Below are positions 10,511 through 22,370 of a stretch of 64,000 nucleotides of DNA, piece by piece (position 1 is the first letter of the stretch; every line of letters starts with the position of its first letter). The notes under the pieces are model-generated. The model was given only the letters and a program-made list of their open reading frames with translations, made no database searches and was not told the DNA's origin. The position numbers and the translations under genes are program-made. Source of the DNA: Amphiduros pacificus (lineage: Eukaryota; Annelida; Polychaeta; Phyllodocida; Hesionidae); assembly GCA_949316495.1 (NCBI GenBank), contig OX439009.1, positions 42,641,966 through 42,705,965 on the forward strand, in the 5' to 3' direction.

Positions 10511-10916
10511 GTACACCAGAAAGGCTTGAAAATGGCTGAATTTAAATAAGAAGTGTAATTTATGAATCCAATTTTGACATTTTCACAGCTCAAGTTTGAC
10601 AAATCTTGAAAATAATGATTATTTCCTGAGGTTCTCCTGTTTCCTCCAATCATAAGTACAGGATAATACCCTTGGGTTGTAGCTGTAGCATAGACCTTAG
10701 TCCTGGTCTCAGGCCTCTAAGTCTGGCTCAAATAGAATTTGTCCTTACTCATTAAACTAACGGCTAAAAGGAAACTATATGCACAAAATGGAGGGATTTG
10801 TTCAGATTGGTTGATAATAAATGAGTTGGCAAGGGGCCAGGAGTAAGGGCCAGTGGACTATTTTCAGGCCCATAAATGCTGGACCTAAAAGGGCTTTTGG
10901 GGCTACCCTGAAAGCC
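10511..10916. other. Non-repetitive transition, no gene seen
   Basis: A+T-rich sequence leading out of the left repeat block. I see no coding exon, RNA gene or mobile element. Confidence 0.5.
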
Positions 10917-11115
10917 AGCTTTAGGGCCAACCCAAGGGCTAGGTATATGACCAGCTTTAGGGCCAACCCAAGGGTTAGGCATATGACCAGCTTTAGGGCC
11001 AACCCAAGGGCTAGGTATATGACCAGCTTTAAGGCCAACCCAAGGGCTAGGTATATGACCAGCTTTAGGGCCAACCCAAGGGCTAGGTATATGACCAGCT
11101 TTAGGGCCAACCCAA
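10917..11115. repeat. 36-bp minisatellite, five to six copies
   Basis: Units start with AGCTTTAGGGCCAACCC at 10,917, 10,953, 10,989 and 11,025, exactly 36 bp apart, and contain GGGCTAGGTATATGACC. Because 36 is a multiple of three, it stays open in several frames (12-residue peptide repeats). I regard that as a by-product. Confidence 0.9.
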
Positions 11116-11645
11116 GGGCCAGGGCTAGGGCCAAGGGCCAGGGCCAAGGGCCAAGGGCCAAGGGCCAAGGGCCAAGGGCAAGGGCCAGGTCCAAGGGCCA
11201 GGTCCAAGGGCCAGGTCCAAGGGCCAGGGCCAAGGGCCAGGACCAAGGGCCAGGACCATGGGCCAGGACCAAGGGCCAGGACCAAGGGCCAGGACCAAGG
11301 GCCAGGGCCAAGGGATAGGGCCAAGGGCCAGGGCCAAGGGCCAGGGCCAAGGGCCAGGGCCAAGGGCCAAGGGCCAAGGGCCAGGGCCAAGGGCCAGGGC
11401 CAAGGGCTAAGGGCCAAGGGCCAGGGCCAAGGGCCAGGGCCAAGGGCCAGGGCCAAGGGCCAGGACCAAAGGCCAGGACCAAGGGCTAGGGATAGGGCCA
11501 AGGGATAGGGCCAAGGGCCAGGGCCAAGGGCCAGGGCCAAGGGCCAGGGCCAAGGCCAAGGGCCAGGGCCAAGGGCCAAGGGCCAAGGGCCAAGGGCCAA
11601 GGGCCAAGGGCCAGGTCCAAGGTCCAGGGCCAAGGGCCAGGGTCA
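11108..11645. repeat. GGGCCA / AGGGCCA hexamer-heptamer array
   Basis: About 540 bp of mixed GGGCCA and AGGGCCA steps with GGACCA, GGTCCA and GGGATA variants. GGGCCA differs from the telomeric GGGTTA only by CC for TT. Minus-strand frames up to 289 residues of Pro/Trp/Leu/Ala/Gly cover it and are compositional. Confidence 0.9.
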
Positions 11646-12522
11646 GTTGAATATTTCAGGGTTAGTGGGCTAGCTAGAATATTAGCCAATCATAATTTTT
11701 CCCTCCATTTTTTGCAATTACTGTATTACATGTTATTTCTCTTCATTTAATTATTTGAAAAATCAATGGAAAATGTATGTAAAGGATTGGAATCACAAAT
11801 TTAGATATAGAAAGATGGATGTGACATAAATAAATGTAAATATATTTTTTTGAGTACTCAGGGTCAGGGTTGAGTCCATAATTTGCATTCTTTTGAAAAT
11901 TTGTAGGTTTAAATTACACTGTTAGTACAGCCATCTTGGAAGAAACAGGTGCAAACAACTTGTGAAACTACACATGAAAAGGTAATGTACCTAATGTTAG
12001 TTAGTGTAGATTGTTAATGTTCCCAGCACAATACATATTGTTGATGTAAGGCTTGTATATTAATATGAAATAGGGCCTTAATTCGAGAAAGAAATTGTTG
12101 TAATGAAAATATTTCAATGTCTTTTTCCAAGTTTAAGGCTTGAATGTATACCCTATCCACACTTCCACTGAGTAAAAATGTGTCAGCATTTATATTCCAT
12201 TTATACTATTATAGCCTTCTGGTTCATGGCCCACTGGTCCATAATCTAATGGACTGGCCTGAAATAGCTCTGGTCTTAACTCAAGGATCTAATCACATAG
12301 TTTCCTTGCCTCAGCCCCAACTAACCCCTTCCCCACTGGCTTCAAGCTCCACTGCTCCCCTAGCCCCCCCTGGGACCCAGACTCACTGGCCTCCAGCCCC
12401 TATTGACACCCTGGCCCACTGGCTCCATTGAAGCATGGCAAATGAAGCCCCTGGTATGCTGATTCTTGGTCTCATGGTGAGAGTGAAATATTAAAGGATT
12501 CTAAAAATATTTGTTTTTGCAG
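11646..12522. other. Upstream region of the spliced gene
   Basis: A+T-rich, no repeat array. It ends in a good splice acceptor, TTTGTTTTTGCAG at 12,510-12,522, so at least one upstream non-coding exon of the next gene probably lies here or further left. I could not identify that exon or a promoter. Confidence 0.4.
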
Positions 12523-13503
12523 GAAAATGGAAGCTTATGAGGAAAATGTTGAGATGCTAAGGGTTCTTTCTCGTAATCCATCAGAAATACTGAATAGGGA
12601 AGAACACCTCATACTTCGTGCTACAGTGTTATCAGATGCATTTGGAGAGGTAGACATTGAAGCTGATTTTGATGGTCTAACATTGATGCTGTCTGATGTG
12701 CGGACACTGAAATTGAACTTTCCATATGTTCAGTGGTCAGGCCCATTGCAAAATATGCATGTAAAAATGAAAAAACACAAGTATGATTCTCACAGCATTA
12801 AAGGCATTCAGTTGGGTTTCAACAATGGCTATGAATTATATATCATAGGCCTGAATGAACCCTTGAAAGAATTTAGGTCTGTTATGGATATTGTATTGGA
12901 CAGCCTAGACGAACAAGACAGACACCCACAAACAATAAGAATGAACATTCCCAATTCAGCAAAATTAAAGGTATATCAAGGAGATATGCATCATGTTTAT
13001 GTCATCTTTCATACAGCTTACATAAAGCTCACAGAGAAATATCCAGATTCACAACTTCAGTTCTTTGTTTGTCAATTTGGACAAAAAAGCAAAAAGAAAC
13101 TACAGTTAAACAAAATAATATCAAGCCATGAGAACACATCAATTTCACTTCACATAGGGATGGAGGTAGAAATGGATGGCAAAAGTCTTCTTTGGTCAAG
13201 GACAGGAATACAGGATCTAATTGGAGAGCGAGGCATGCTTGTTCGATGTCTGAGTTTGTCAGAGGCAGCCAATTTTCGATCAAACCTAGATGGAAGGTGC
13301 ATTGACATAACAAGTAGACTGAGGAAAGTATGCATGTTTCCAGAAAAAATCACATTTTTTCAAATGTATGCTGACAGTCCTCATTTGCATGTTACCAGTC
13401 GAAATCCGGTCAGTGGCTTCAAAGCTAGAGCCGGAACTGACAGTAAGCTGGCAAGTATGAATTTATATATCAATCAGTCAACTTTGTCTCTCCTTGAGAT
13501 TAA
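12523..13503 (+). CDS. Coding exon 1 of the unrecognised gene
   Basis: Encodes about 325 residues starting MEAYEENVEMLRVL, open until a TAG at 13,505. The frame of exon 2 would join smoothly after ...LLEIK. The plausible join leaves neither a GT at the donor nor a clean alternative: AA/GTAGCT at 13,504 pairs in phase only with a weak acceptor at 13,571-13,572. The exon end is therefore unresolved. Confidence 0.65.
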
Positions 13504-16500
13504 GTAGCTGGAAAATAAGTTTAACTTAATTTTCTTTATCTATTTATACTGTCTATTCCAGGTTACAGAGAGATTGCGTAAAGAGGCAAGCCAATATATT
13601 GCCACCATGAAACATAACTCCCGTAACATGATCAAACAGGTTCATGCTAGACTAGAGATGGTCCTAGTGTTCAGTGATACCGAATTCCATGAGATGGTAC
13701 ATGAGGATAAAGTGGCAGCAGACTGCTTTGTGGATCTGATACATATGTATGAATTGCTGGAAAGGTAAAGGTTATATCATTATTTTAAATGTTTTATATG
13801 CCACAATAACCATATTATAAATTGTTCTAATGAGTAAAAAGTTCCAGAATAATAAAATGTTATTATTATTATTACATAGACAGAATGTATTTACTTAATA
13901 TTCCCAACTCATCACCATTTATTTCACTCCCATTACATAGTTTTATTGTAACAGTTACTTTATTTTGACCCCTTTACATTGTCAACTGTAGAGCATCTTT
14001 CAGATTCATCAGTTAATCACCCTCTCAGCTGATTTCATAACACACATGTTGACCAGAGGGCAAAAAAGGATAAGATAGGAAATCATCAAGGTCATACAAA
14101 GCTCATTTCAAGGTCAAAACCTGCTGTAAAATATGAAATATTTTCAGAATAATCTTTAAGCAGTTAAATCTATCAGGAAATAATGGAAATTGTCTATCAC
14201 AAATGTTGGTTGAGCATTATACATGTGTAGGACATTCCATTATGAGAAGAATAAATGTATAACTCTCCAGACTGTTCAGTAATGTTTGAAGTTATGAGGA
14301 TGTTGCTGAATTATGACCATGGAATACATGTCATGGATTTCAACTTTTTAAAATATTCAAAATATTTGGCTATTCATAACACTTTCATATGTTCCATTTT
14401 GTTACAGAAGTAATACATTTCTTGGCAATATGCCAAAGTTATTAGTTGATGGACGAATGGACACATTTGCTTGAGACAACAAACTGTAGTTCTTGCACAG
14501 TTCAGGCAGTGGAATTAAAAAGACAATACATTTGCTGTCTTTTTCACATTAGGAACTACTTGTTCAAGTTTCTGTATTTCAAAGTTCAAACCTAAACTGT
14601 TTTTGGTGGGTATCTGCTGGCATTGAACTCTGAGAAGTGCCACCAGGTGTCGGATAAACTAGGCCGTTGTCATCATATGGTTAATTATAAACTTCCAACA
14701 AATTTTATCATTCATAACAACCCATGGTCTTTAGTGTTGAATGGTCATTAGGGCATCATTCACTCTCTGATGATTATTGGAGCCTTGTGGAGATGTACTT
14801 TTAACCTCTGCTTTAATTTACTCTTTATAGGTATCCACTGCTAGTACCTGTTCCAGAAGCCTTTCTCAGAATAACCTCTTCAGTGACTAATTATATGGTC
14901 CAGGGGTTAGAGAGTATCATGGAAAGTGCACTTAGCTTGAATAATGTGTGGCAAGCACTGCAGTTTGAGTTTGCTTTGGAAATCGTCTTCCATGGACGCA
15001 TTTATAGTTCCCGAAATGCACTTCTGTCCATCAATTTAGGCCCCGGCACAGATAGACCTTCCAGATCAAAAAGTGACTACTTGGAATTTATCGGACTTGA
15101 GAGCATAGAAGGAGTCAGTGAATTGCCCCCTCTTGATATTTGGGTTTGTGATGCCACACAGGTATGTATTTCATAACCATGTATTAGATACTAATAAACA
15201 TGCTATATTTAACTAAGCCAATGATCAGCTTTTCAAGCAACACTTAAATAAGGAAACTTGCTATGATTGTCTATGAATAAAGTGACTATCAGGAATGGTT
15301 GCTTTGGCCATGGTTAAGACCAATTGATTTTATATAATAGTGGCAAAATAGTTCCAGGAGTTGGTTGGGCATAACTGCTGATCATGACCCCTTGCTTCTA
15401 GCCCTGGTCCCTTGGCTCATGACACCTGGTCCCTAGCTCATGTACTGTTACTCTAAAGGAAATATATTCTCATTTATACTTCAGAAGAGAAAAATTGAGA
15501 GATCTTGGATTATACTGGATGCTGTCTCTGAAGACATACAAATCGTTCCATTTGGCAGGGCATGCATTATGACCATCCTCAGTGATTTGGTTGAAGTAAG
15601 TCGATGGAGAAATGTTGGTGAACTCATTAACTATCTCAAGACTAATAATGATCAACATGATCTACGATTAGCAGGACTAAGGATGACAGGCAAAACAACA
15701 ATAGAACAATTGTCAAAACTAATTGCTGATGCAAAGTTTCGTCATCCAATGGCATTCCAGAGTGCCCTCAAACTGGTAACAATTCCTTTTTCATTCACGG
15801 ATGCAATCAAATTTGGCATTGAAATACTTGGTTTGAGATATTTTCCAGATATATCATTGTTTGACAGATCCGGAAATAGGACTATAGGTTGGACCGGCAA
15901 TCCAGTCTTGGAAATCATCGATAAAGATTCAATGAAGCTCGTTTCAGAGGCAGAAGCAATGACAATGAAACTTCGGAAACTTTTGGAAGCAAAGTTCATG
16001 ATATGGCAGTCTAAAACTAGGAAATATCTGGACATGCCACTCTGGCCATGGATTCATCCCGTATTATTGAAAATCCAACAAGATAAATTAAATGAAGAAG
16101 AGAAAACCAATATTTGTCTCTTTATGACTGCAATCATTCTCCTTGAAAATAACTGGTGGATTGATTTTTCCACAATAATTCAATTGGGGGACAAATTAGC
16201 ACTCAACCAAAGCCAGCTCAAATGCAGAGAAATTCAAAGCAACATTCTGCTGAAGGAGGTCCATCTCAGTGGTCAAAGGCTTGTGAAGATTTGGAGGTCT
16301 CACGAGAATATACCATCAAGGTCAATATGATATTTGAATGTTAAATTATGTATCATCAAATGTGCAGATCTATAAATATGTTTCTCACTTTTTAGCATAT
16401 TTTGCACATATTGGTAACCTATATTTCTCTTTGTAGAATAAATATGAACATAGTAAGAATGACACACGCACCGAGACAAAGAGAAGTCATTGTCCCTTTA

Positions 16501-16755
16501 GAGACCCCTCAGGAATATATTCAGGATGAAATTGAGCAGAATGTTGAAAGGATGGAACCACAGCATGACCCAATAAGACACAGTAAAAGAAAGTGGACAT
16601 CACCAGAATTGGAGACTTTCATAGCTGTTCCTGTCGCTGGTACATTGACAGAGAAATATAATATTTATGTAAATGAATGTAGGAGACTTGGAGTGCTGGA
16701 TAGGTCAATTCATGCATTCAGAATAAAATATAGGCAAATGAAAAACAGCTCATGA
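12523..16755 (+). CDS. Five-coding-exon gene of an unrecognised family, Myb/SANT-like C-terminus
   Basis: Coding pieces: 12,527-~13,503, 13,562-13,764, 14,831-15,161, 15,485-16,320 and 16,437-16,755, about 880-890 residues in all. The last three introns have GT-AG ends with matching phase (2, 0, 2), good evidence for a real host gene. The start ATG at 12,527 sits in GAAAATGG just after a splice acceptor. No signal peptide or membrane segment is evident. The only domain hint is at the C-terminus: SKRKWTSPELE followed by C-R-x-L-G and a K-x-R-x-x-M helix, like a single Myb/SANT (trihelix) DNA-binding fold. The N-terminal 320 residues look mixed alpha/beta and globular. AATAAA lies 110 bp after the stop. 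Function unknown; a domesticated transposon protein is possible but nothing shows it. The exon 1/2 junction is irregular. Confidence 0.65.
13562..13764 (+). CDS. Coding exon 2 of the unrecognised gene
   Basis: Preceded by CTATTCCAG and followed by AAG/GTAAAG. Encodes ~68 residues beginning VTERLRKEAS, probably helical, and ends in phase 2. Confidence 0.65.
14831..15161 (+). CDS. Coding exon 3 of the unrecognised gene
   Basis: Acceptor CTTTATAG/GTATCC and donor CACAG/GTATGT. The phase-2 start completes the Arg codon left by exon 2, then reads YPLLVPVPEAFLRITSS. The preceding intron is 1,066 bp and holds nothing I recognise. Confidence 0.75.
15485..16320 (+). CDS. Coding exon 4 of the unrecognised gene
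   Basis: Acceptor ATACTTCAG, donor CAAG/GTCAAT. Encodes ~278 residues, beginning KRKIERSWIILDAVSEDI in phase 0. It contains a Trp-rich helical stretch (MPLWPWIHP, ENNWWIDF) with no family match from memory. Confidence 0.75.
16437..16755 (+). CDS. Last exon: Myb/SANT-like C-terminus
   Basis: Acceptor TCTCTTTGTAG/A. The first base completes an Arg codon, then INMNIVRMTH. Residues of the final ~55 (KRKWTSPELE..., NIYVNECRRLG, SIHAFRIKYRQM) give the Trp, Leu/Tyr and basic third-helix pattern of Myb-like domains. The stop TGA is at 16,753-16,755. Confidence 0.7.
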
Positions 16756-16864
16756 GAAACATGAGACAATATATTATTAGTGTTGACAACTTACATGTTA
16801 TTTAAGTATTGATTGGTACATTATATGAAATAGCAGTATTTAGGAATACCAAATTGTAGCACCC

Positions 16865-16870
16865 AATAAA
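16865..16870 (+). terminator. Polyadenylation signal AATAAA
   Basis: Canonical hexamer 110 bp after the stop codon of the spliced gene, correctly oriented and the first such signal after it. Confidence 0.6.
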
Positions 16871-18859
16871 TATATACACCATCACATTAAGATAATCTGT
16901 CACCTACTCATCCTTCGATATAGGATCATTGCCTCCATAGACCAATACAAACAGGCACAACTCCTTCACCTGGTAATGACCTACCCCCAGCAGAGAGATC
17001 ATAATAATGGTAAATTGAGAGTTCTGCCACAATGCAGAAGTGCAAAACCTACATTGTTTCAGGACAAATGACATAAGGTATGTGTAAATGTAATTGTTTA
17101 ATATTTCTATGTTGAATCACCATATTATTTGAATAATCAAGACTCATGACAGATTCGCAATTGTAGATTGTATCTTACAGTTCTCATAAAATTTGATAGC
17201 TAGTCATTTTACAAAGTTACAAAGTGTGCTTAGTCATAGTCAACACGCATTGATTCCAGCTCAGTATAAAACCTTATTTTGAATTTGGCATGAAAATAGG
17301 AAAGCATTGTTTGTATAGAGTGTTCTAGCAGTTCAGGTCTAATTAAAAATTATATTCCTGTCAAAGCCTATGCTATGTCATTTGCTGATCTCAGTTCAAT
17401 GTACAAATTGTCTATTATTGTGTTAGATGTATGTTTACACTCAAATATGGAAGATGGTTTATATATTCAGGAACAATTAAATGAAACTCATGTCACACTA
17501 ATCTCACCCCAAATATTAAAAAAGATCAGAAATGGAGTACCATTGGTTGGAAGAAAAGTGTAATTCAGATAGCTAATTAATATACTCAGGTCCAGGTTTG
17601 TCTATGATTTTTGAGAAAAGTGCTGGCACACCTCTAGTGAATAATTATGTAATTGTAGCATTGATATATGATTGTATTACGGACAGTTAATAATATATTT
17701 TTATCTATGAAAACAGATTTGTCTTTTGTGATATTTGCATATATTAACAAATAGCATTTAGAGTTCAAATGAAAATTCCCCACTTTATTTTATTGGTGAC
17801 AACACTATATTGGTTTGTAGCAGATCATAGTCCTTTTCTCCTAAAGCACTTTGTGCCAGAAAATACAACTTTGGTGGGGAGATTAATGTATACTCCATTG
17901 CTAAATCATAAAACCTGTTGACATGTGTAGTTGTGATGAATTGAATATGAAAATAGTCACATCCATATCTAGTTGAATTGAAAATGAAGTCTTCCATGTG
18001 CTCTTTAAGTTTAATATTTAGACAGATTTGTCCAATGAGTTTCATACTTTAACATTGTGCTTTGAACCATTCACTTCACTGACTCATTTCAAGAGGTAAA
18101 ATTATAGTTCCCCTGACTTTTAAAGTTCTGCATTGTTCAACAGATAATGAAATGGATTCCAATGTTTGACTTACAGAATAGGCTGTTCCATATAGATGAT
18201 TTAAATCCCTAGCAATTGAATGTCTTAACCTGCCAAGAGTTTTGTGCACTTTGTCGCATAATATTTGACAATCCATGTTGAATAAAATTCTGATTAATTA
18301 CTCCGGTGTTCAATCCCCACAAGGGACACCAAGTTTTACAGATATCTTTCTTTCAAATTCTAATCACATGGGTTCACATGCTGTGTGAGAAACAATGAAC
18401 AAGGAGACAATATTTATTGTCAATGATTTTACATGACAACACATGGTCACTTTGTGCTGTGGGTTAATGACATAATTAGATTTTATAAATGTATTTTTCT
18501 TTCAAATTACAACCATGTGGGCTTCCATACTGTGTCAGAAACAATGAACAAAGATATATTTTCTACTGTCAATGTGTTTTATGATCTGCATGTTGTGAGA
18601 AAATCATTACTATACATTGAAAACCTCTGTTCTAGATATATAATTATATGTATTCATGCTTTTGGTCTCTTGACTTCATCATGAATTTCAGGATGCGCTG
18701 CATCAAACATATAGCTTTTCAAGTTATGTTCACAATGCTGAGTAAAATGTCGCCATCCCACTTTGACCCCATCCATCTCCAATGCCCACTGTCAATAGAA
18801 TGTGATTTCTTTTTCTTTATTTGATTTAATTTTGGATTTTGATTTGAAACATTGATTAC

Positions 18860-19084
18860 CTAATTAGTCATTCTAGTTTTGTTATGTTTTGACTTAAGTA
18901 AACTACTTATTGTACATATAAAAGGTACAACAATGGCTAGAGCTGTCAAAGTTATGAAGCAAAGTAGTGCAAGGTACATACATGGGGATTGAGTAAATGT
19001 TGTGTCAACATGAGTATGGATATGACTTGCTATTATTGGACCCAACCGATTGGGCTCAAATGTAAACTTCTGAGCTGTTACCAT
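18860..19084 (-). CDS. Short ORF with one predicted membrane helix
   Basis: 74 codons from an ATG. A hydrophobic run of ~24 residues (MYLALLCFITLTALAIVVPF and on) is followed by a basic stop-transfer-like KSKHNKTR. It could be the last exon of a type I membrane protein whose other exons lie to the right on the minus strand, or chance. No AATAAA is obvious just downstream. Unidentified. Confidence 0.2.
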   Translation of the reverse strand: MVTAQKFTFEPNRLGPIIASHIHTHVDTTFTQSPCMYLALLCFITLTALAIVVPFICTISSLLKSKHNKTRMTN

Positions 19085-19280
19085 TATTGTGAACTTCTTT
19101 CATTCATCCATCCAAATGACATAAAAGAAAATAATAACTCCTGAGATCTTTCTCATGATGCTACTTTGTTCAAATGGTAGTGAATTATAATCTCATTGGC
19201 TTTTATATTATTGAAAAGAAACCATACAGTTGAATAATATTAGCCAAAGGATGAGATCTTTAAAATTTGTATTTAATGCA

Positions 19281-19525
19281 TGTAGATATTTGACACAAAG
19301 CCCACTTGGTGTCATGAGTTTAAAAATCTGGTGACCAGTTCATGGACATATATTACAAGATAATTACTCTACATTTAATTAATTCTATCAAGTAGATAAA
19401 AGGACCCAGTCTCATAGATAAAAACTTTAAGCATGTGGGTATTTGACATGCAGTCCATCTTGTGTCATTTGGGTAATAATATGATGATTTGTTAATGGAC
19501 ATATGGTACAAAATAATTACTGTTG
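19281..19525. repeat. Diverged tandem duplication, period ~153 bp
   Basis: Two copies starting TGTAGATATTTGACAC and TGTGGGTATTTGACAT, both later carrying GGACATAT..TACAA.ATAATTACT. Old and imperfect. Confidence 0.6.
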
Positions 19526-19917
19526 TTATACCATCATAATTGCTACATCATAATTCATATTTCTCAAAACCATCTTAGTTAATGTCAGGACTGAATTAAC
19601 ATGTGTTGTTTTAAATTTTATTCACACTTTTCAACCAATTTTACCAAAAAGGTAGAACATAAATTACCATTTTTAATACATATTGATCCTACAAACTGAA
19701 AATATTCTTGATCAAATTTTCTCATGTGTATACTATGATAATAAAATTTAGTAAACATACCTTCATGGTTTGATCGCTCTACTGATTTGAATGAAAACAA
19801 CACATGAACTGAAATAAAGTGTAACTAGCAGACAGGTTATGGCTTTCCATACAAGATCTCAGTTCTATTTCCATTTTTTATGATTTCTTTCAAAAATAGC
19901 TGTCAATGTGTCAAGGT

Positions 19918-20490
19918 CAAATGTCACATGACTAACAAATTGATGAGGCACAGCTATGACCTGAAAAACTTCCGTATACCAAGGTTTAATTTCCTCTTAC
20001 AAGTGGTTGCTGAGATATGCTCTGTACAAAATGTGTGACCTCAAGGTCATGCCATTAAGGTAAATGGTGACATCACTAAGATTTGATGGAATCTGAATCT
20101 TCACCTCTATATCTACCTCTGGATAACACTTGAAACATATATTTCTGGTAGTTTTGGAGAAGATTCTTAAACATTGCATTGATATATAACAGATATTAAG
20201 CACTTTTCATTCAATTTTAATAGTTGAGATGTTGTATGTACACAAATTTTGAAGTCACATGATTATGAAAGTAAGACGCGGCACAGCTATAACGTAAGAC
20301 ATTTCTGTATATCAAGTTTTAATTTCCTCTTATAGATGGTTGCTGAGATATGCTCATGACAAAATTTGTGACCTCAAGTCACTGAGGTCTATGGTGACAT
20401 CAGGAGTCTGAATCTTCACCTCTATATAAATATATATCACGTCTATATAAAATATGAAACATATATAACTGGTAGTTTTGCAAAAGATTT
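19918..20490. repeat. Diverged tandem duplication, period ~333 bp
   Basis: Both copies share GGCACAGCTAT, TTTAATTTCCTCTTA, TGGTTGCTGAGATATGCTC, GTGACCTCAAG and GAATCTTCACCTCTATAT in order. Non-coding. Confidence 0.7.
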
Positions 20491-20985
20491 TCAAAGAAAT
20501 GTAGACAGATGGATGAAGAGACACTTTCCCCATTTCTAACTTAAAGGAGTCAGCAGAGATTAGAAAACATATGAATTAATTAAATATATTAAGACAAATA
20601 TATTGATCTTGAATGAAAATAAATGAAATAAAAAAAGGAATTCTTTTACGTGTATGTTTGAAAAACAAATAAAATAAAATATACTCATTATCTTAATATT
20701 GAGTGTTTGTTTTAGCTTTTTCGTTTGGGGCTAGGATGATATGGCAGTAAAGAAAAAATACCCCATCCACACATTAAGTTATAACCTTGCACCCGGACCT
20801 TTGACACTTGACAGAAGTTCATAACTCTGGGAAATGACAAAAGTCTGTTCAAAGCTCTGGCAAATGACACTTGGTCATTTCAACTGGTCCGATATCTTAC
20901 CCTTATTTTGGACTGGATGTAAAAATGGCAGTGTGTAGATCTGAACATGACTCTAGCCCCAGCATTGGAATTAAACCTGAACTGA

Positions 20986-21660
20986 GGCAATATTATTAAT
21001 TTAAATAGACTAACAATTGGCCATGCAAACTTTCAATCGGTTACAAATAAAACTTTATTAGCTCAGGAAATTTTTAAGGAAAAGGGTTTAGATGCATTAT
21101 TTATCACTGAGACATGGGTCAGTGATATAAACAAGGATTTGACTCTTGGTAAATTGAAAAAGGGAGGTCTGGAGTTTCTATCACTCCCCCGTCCGTATGG
21201 TAGAGGGGGGGGGGGGGGGGGGCATTGGGGTACTCTACAAACCTGAACTTACTCTGTCTATGGTAAAACCCTCTCTGAATATTACCACCATGGAACTGAT
21301 GGAAATTACTCTACATATGAAAAATATTAAAATTACTTTTGTCACAATATATCGACCTGAACCCTTTAAGAAAAATAGATATACTTATTCTAAATTTTAT
21401 GATGATTTCTTTGACGTACTAGCTAATTATGCTATTCTCCAACATGAGGTCATATTTTTGGGGGATTTCAACTTCCACATGAATAAACCTGACATGCCTG
21501 AGGTCCAGAAATTGAAATTCTTTCACTTTTTTCTATGAACCAGTGGGTAAATGAACCCACCCATATTCTAGGTAACACACTGGATCTAGTATTTAATCTG
21601 TAAAGTAGTACCATTATTAATAAATGTGAAATTCACGATTATGTCTCTGATCACAAACTA
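20986..21660 (+). pseudogene. LINE endonuclease (EEP) domain, broken
   Basis: Reads GNIINLNRLTIGHANFQS...LDALFITETW before the G-run and continues one frame over as IGVLYKPELTLSM...VTIYRPEPF...VIFLGDFNFHMNKP. In this family the domain nicks target DNA to prime reverse transcription. TETW and GDFNFH are the usual catalytic-region landmarks. The final SDHK motif lies in a third piece at 21,640-21,660. Confidence 0.75.
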
Positions 21661-22370
21661 GCTATTGTGACTTTAAATGCAACCAAGCCTAAAAATATGA
21701 AGAAATTCATTTTTTGCAGAATTTACAAAAAAAAGTTGAAATTTGCCTCAGATCTGCATATATTGTTTTCCAATAGTGACAATTGGAATAACAAATCTTT
21801 AACTGAATTGATGGATTATTATGATAAAAACTTTACCAAGTTACTCAATAATCATGCACCAACTAAGCGCATCCAAATTACTGTTAGAAAGGCGGCGCCG
21901 TGGATGAATGATTTTTTGAAAAGGGAACGGGCACATAAAAGGAACTTGGAACGATAAATGATTAAGTCGGGACTGCAGGTAGACAGGCCTTCTCAAAAAA
22001 ATGCAATCTGAACATTATTTGAACATTATTGAGGAAAATAAGAACAATCCGAAAAAATTGTTTAAGACAATTGATGATTTACTATGCAAGAGTAAATCAA
22101 CCCCCCTTCCTGCAAATCATGATCTGGGTAAACTATCGGAGGATTTCAACACATTTTTCCATGAGCAGATCATGAAAATCAGATCGTACATTGATAATAT
22201 GAGCTTGCGGGTTCATACACTAGGTGGCACTGTAAACAATGGGTGTGCTGCTGAGGCTAAACATGGCGATTACAGAACTATTCCAGAGTTAACAAATTAC
22301 AAGCAACTCACTGTTTCTGACACTAGACTCTTGATTAAGAAAGCGGCTAAGAAATCAGGGTATTGATCCA

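Larger units (their letters stand above)
16871..20985. other. Intergenic DNA with short unassigned ORFs and two local duplications
   Basis: No gene I can support. Open frames of 60-90 residues at 17,375-17,563 (+), 17,785-18,045 (-) and 18,076-18,276 (-) have no recognisable domain and no clear splice context, though the two minus ones lie close together. Two diverged tandem duplications are listed separately. Confidence 0.5.

Noticed and set aside
10764-11633. 289-codon minus frame rich in Pro, Trp, Leu, Ala and Gly, with overlapping frames in two other registers
   Set aside because: It is the GGGCCA array plus the 36-bp minisatellite. Several registers are open at once, as expected of repeats.
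12144-12431. 95-codon Pro/Leu-rich frame upstream of the spliced gene
   Set aside because: Low-complexity CCCCAC-rich text with no splice signals linking it to exon 1; chance frame.
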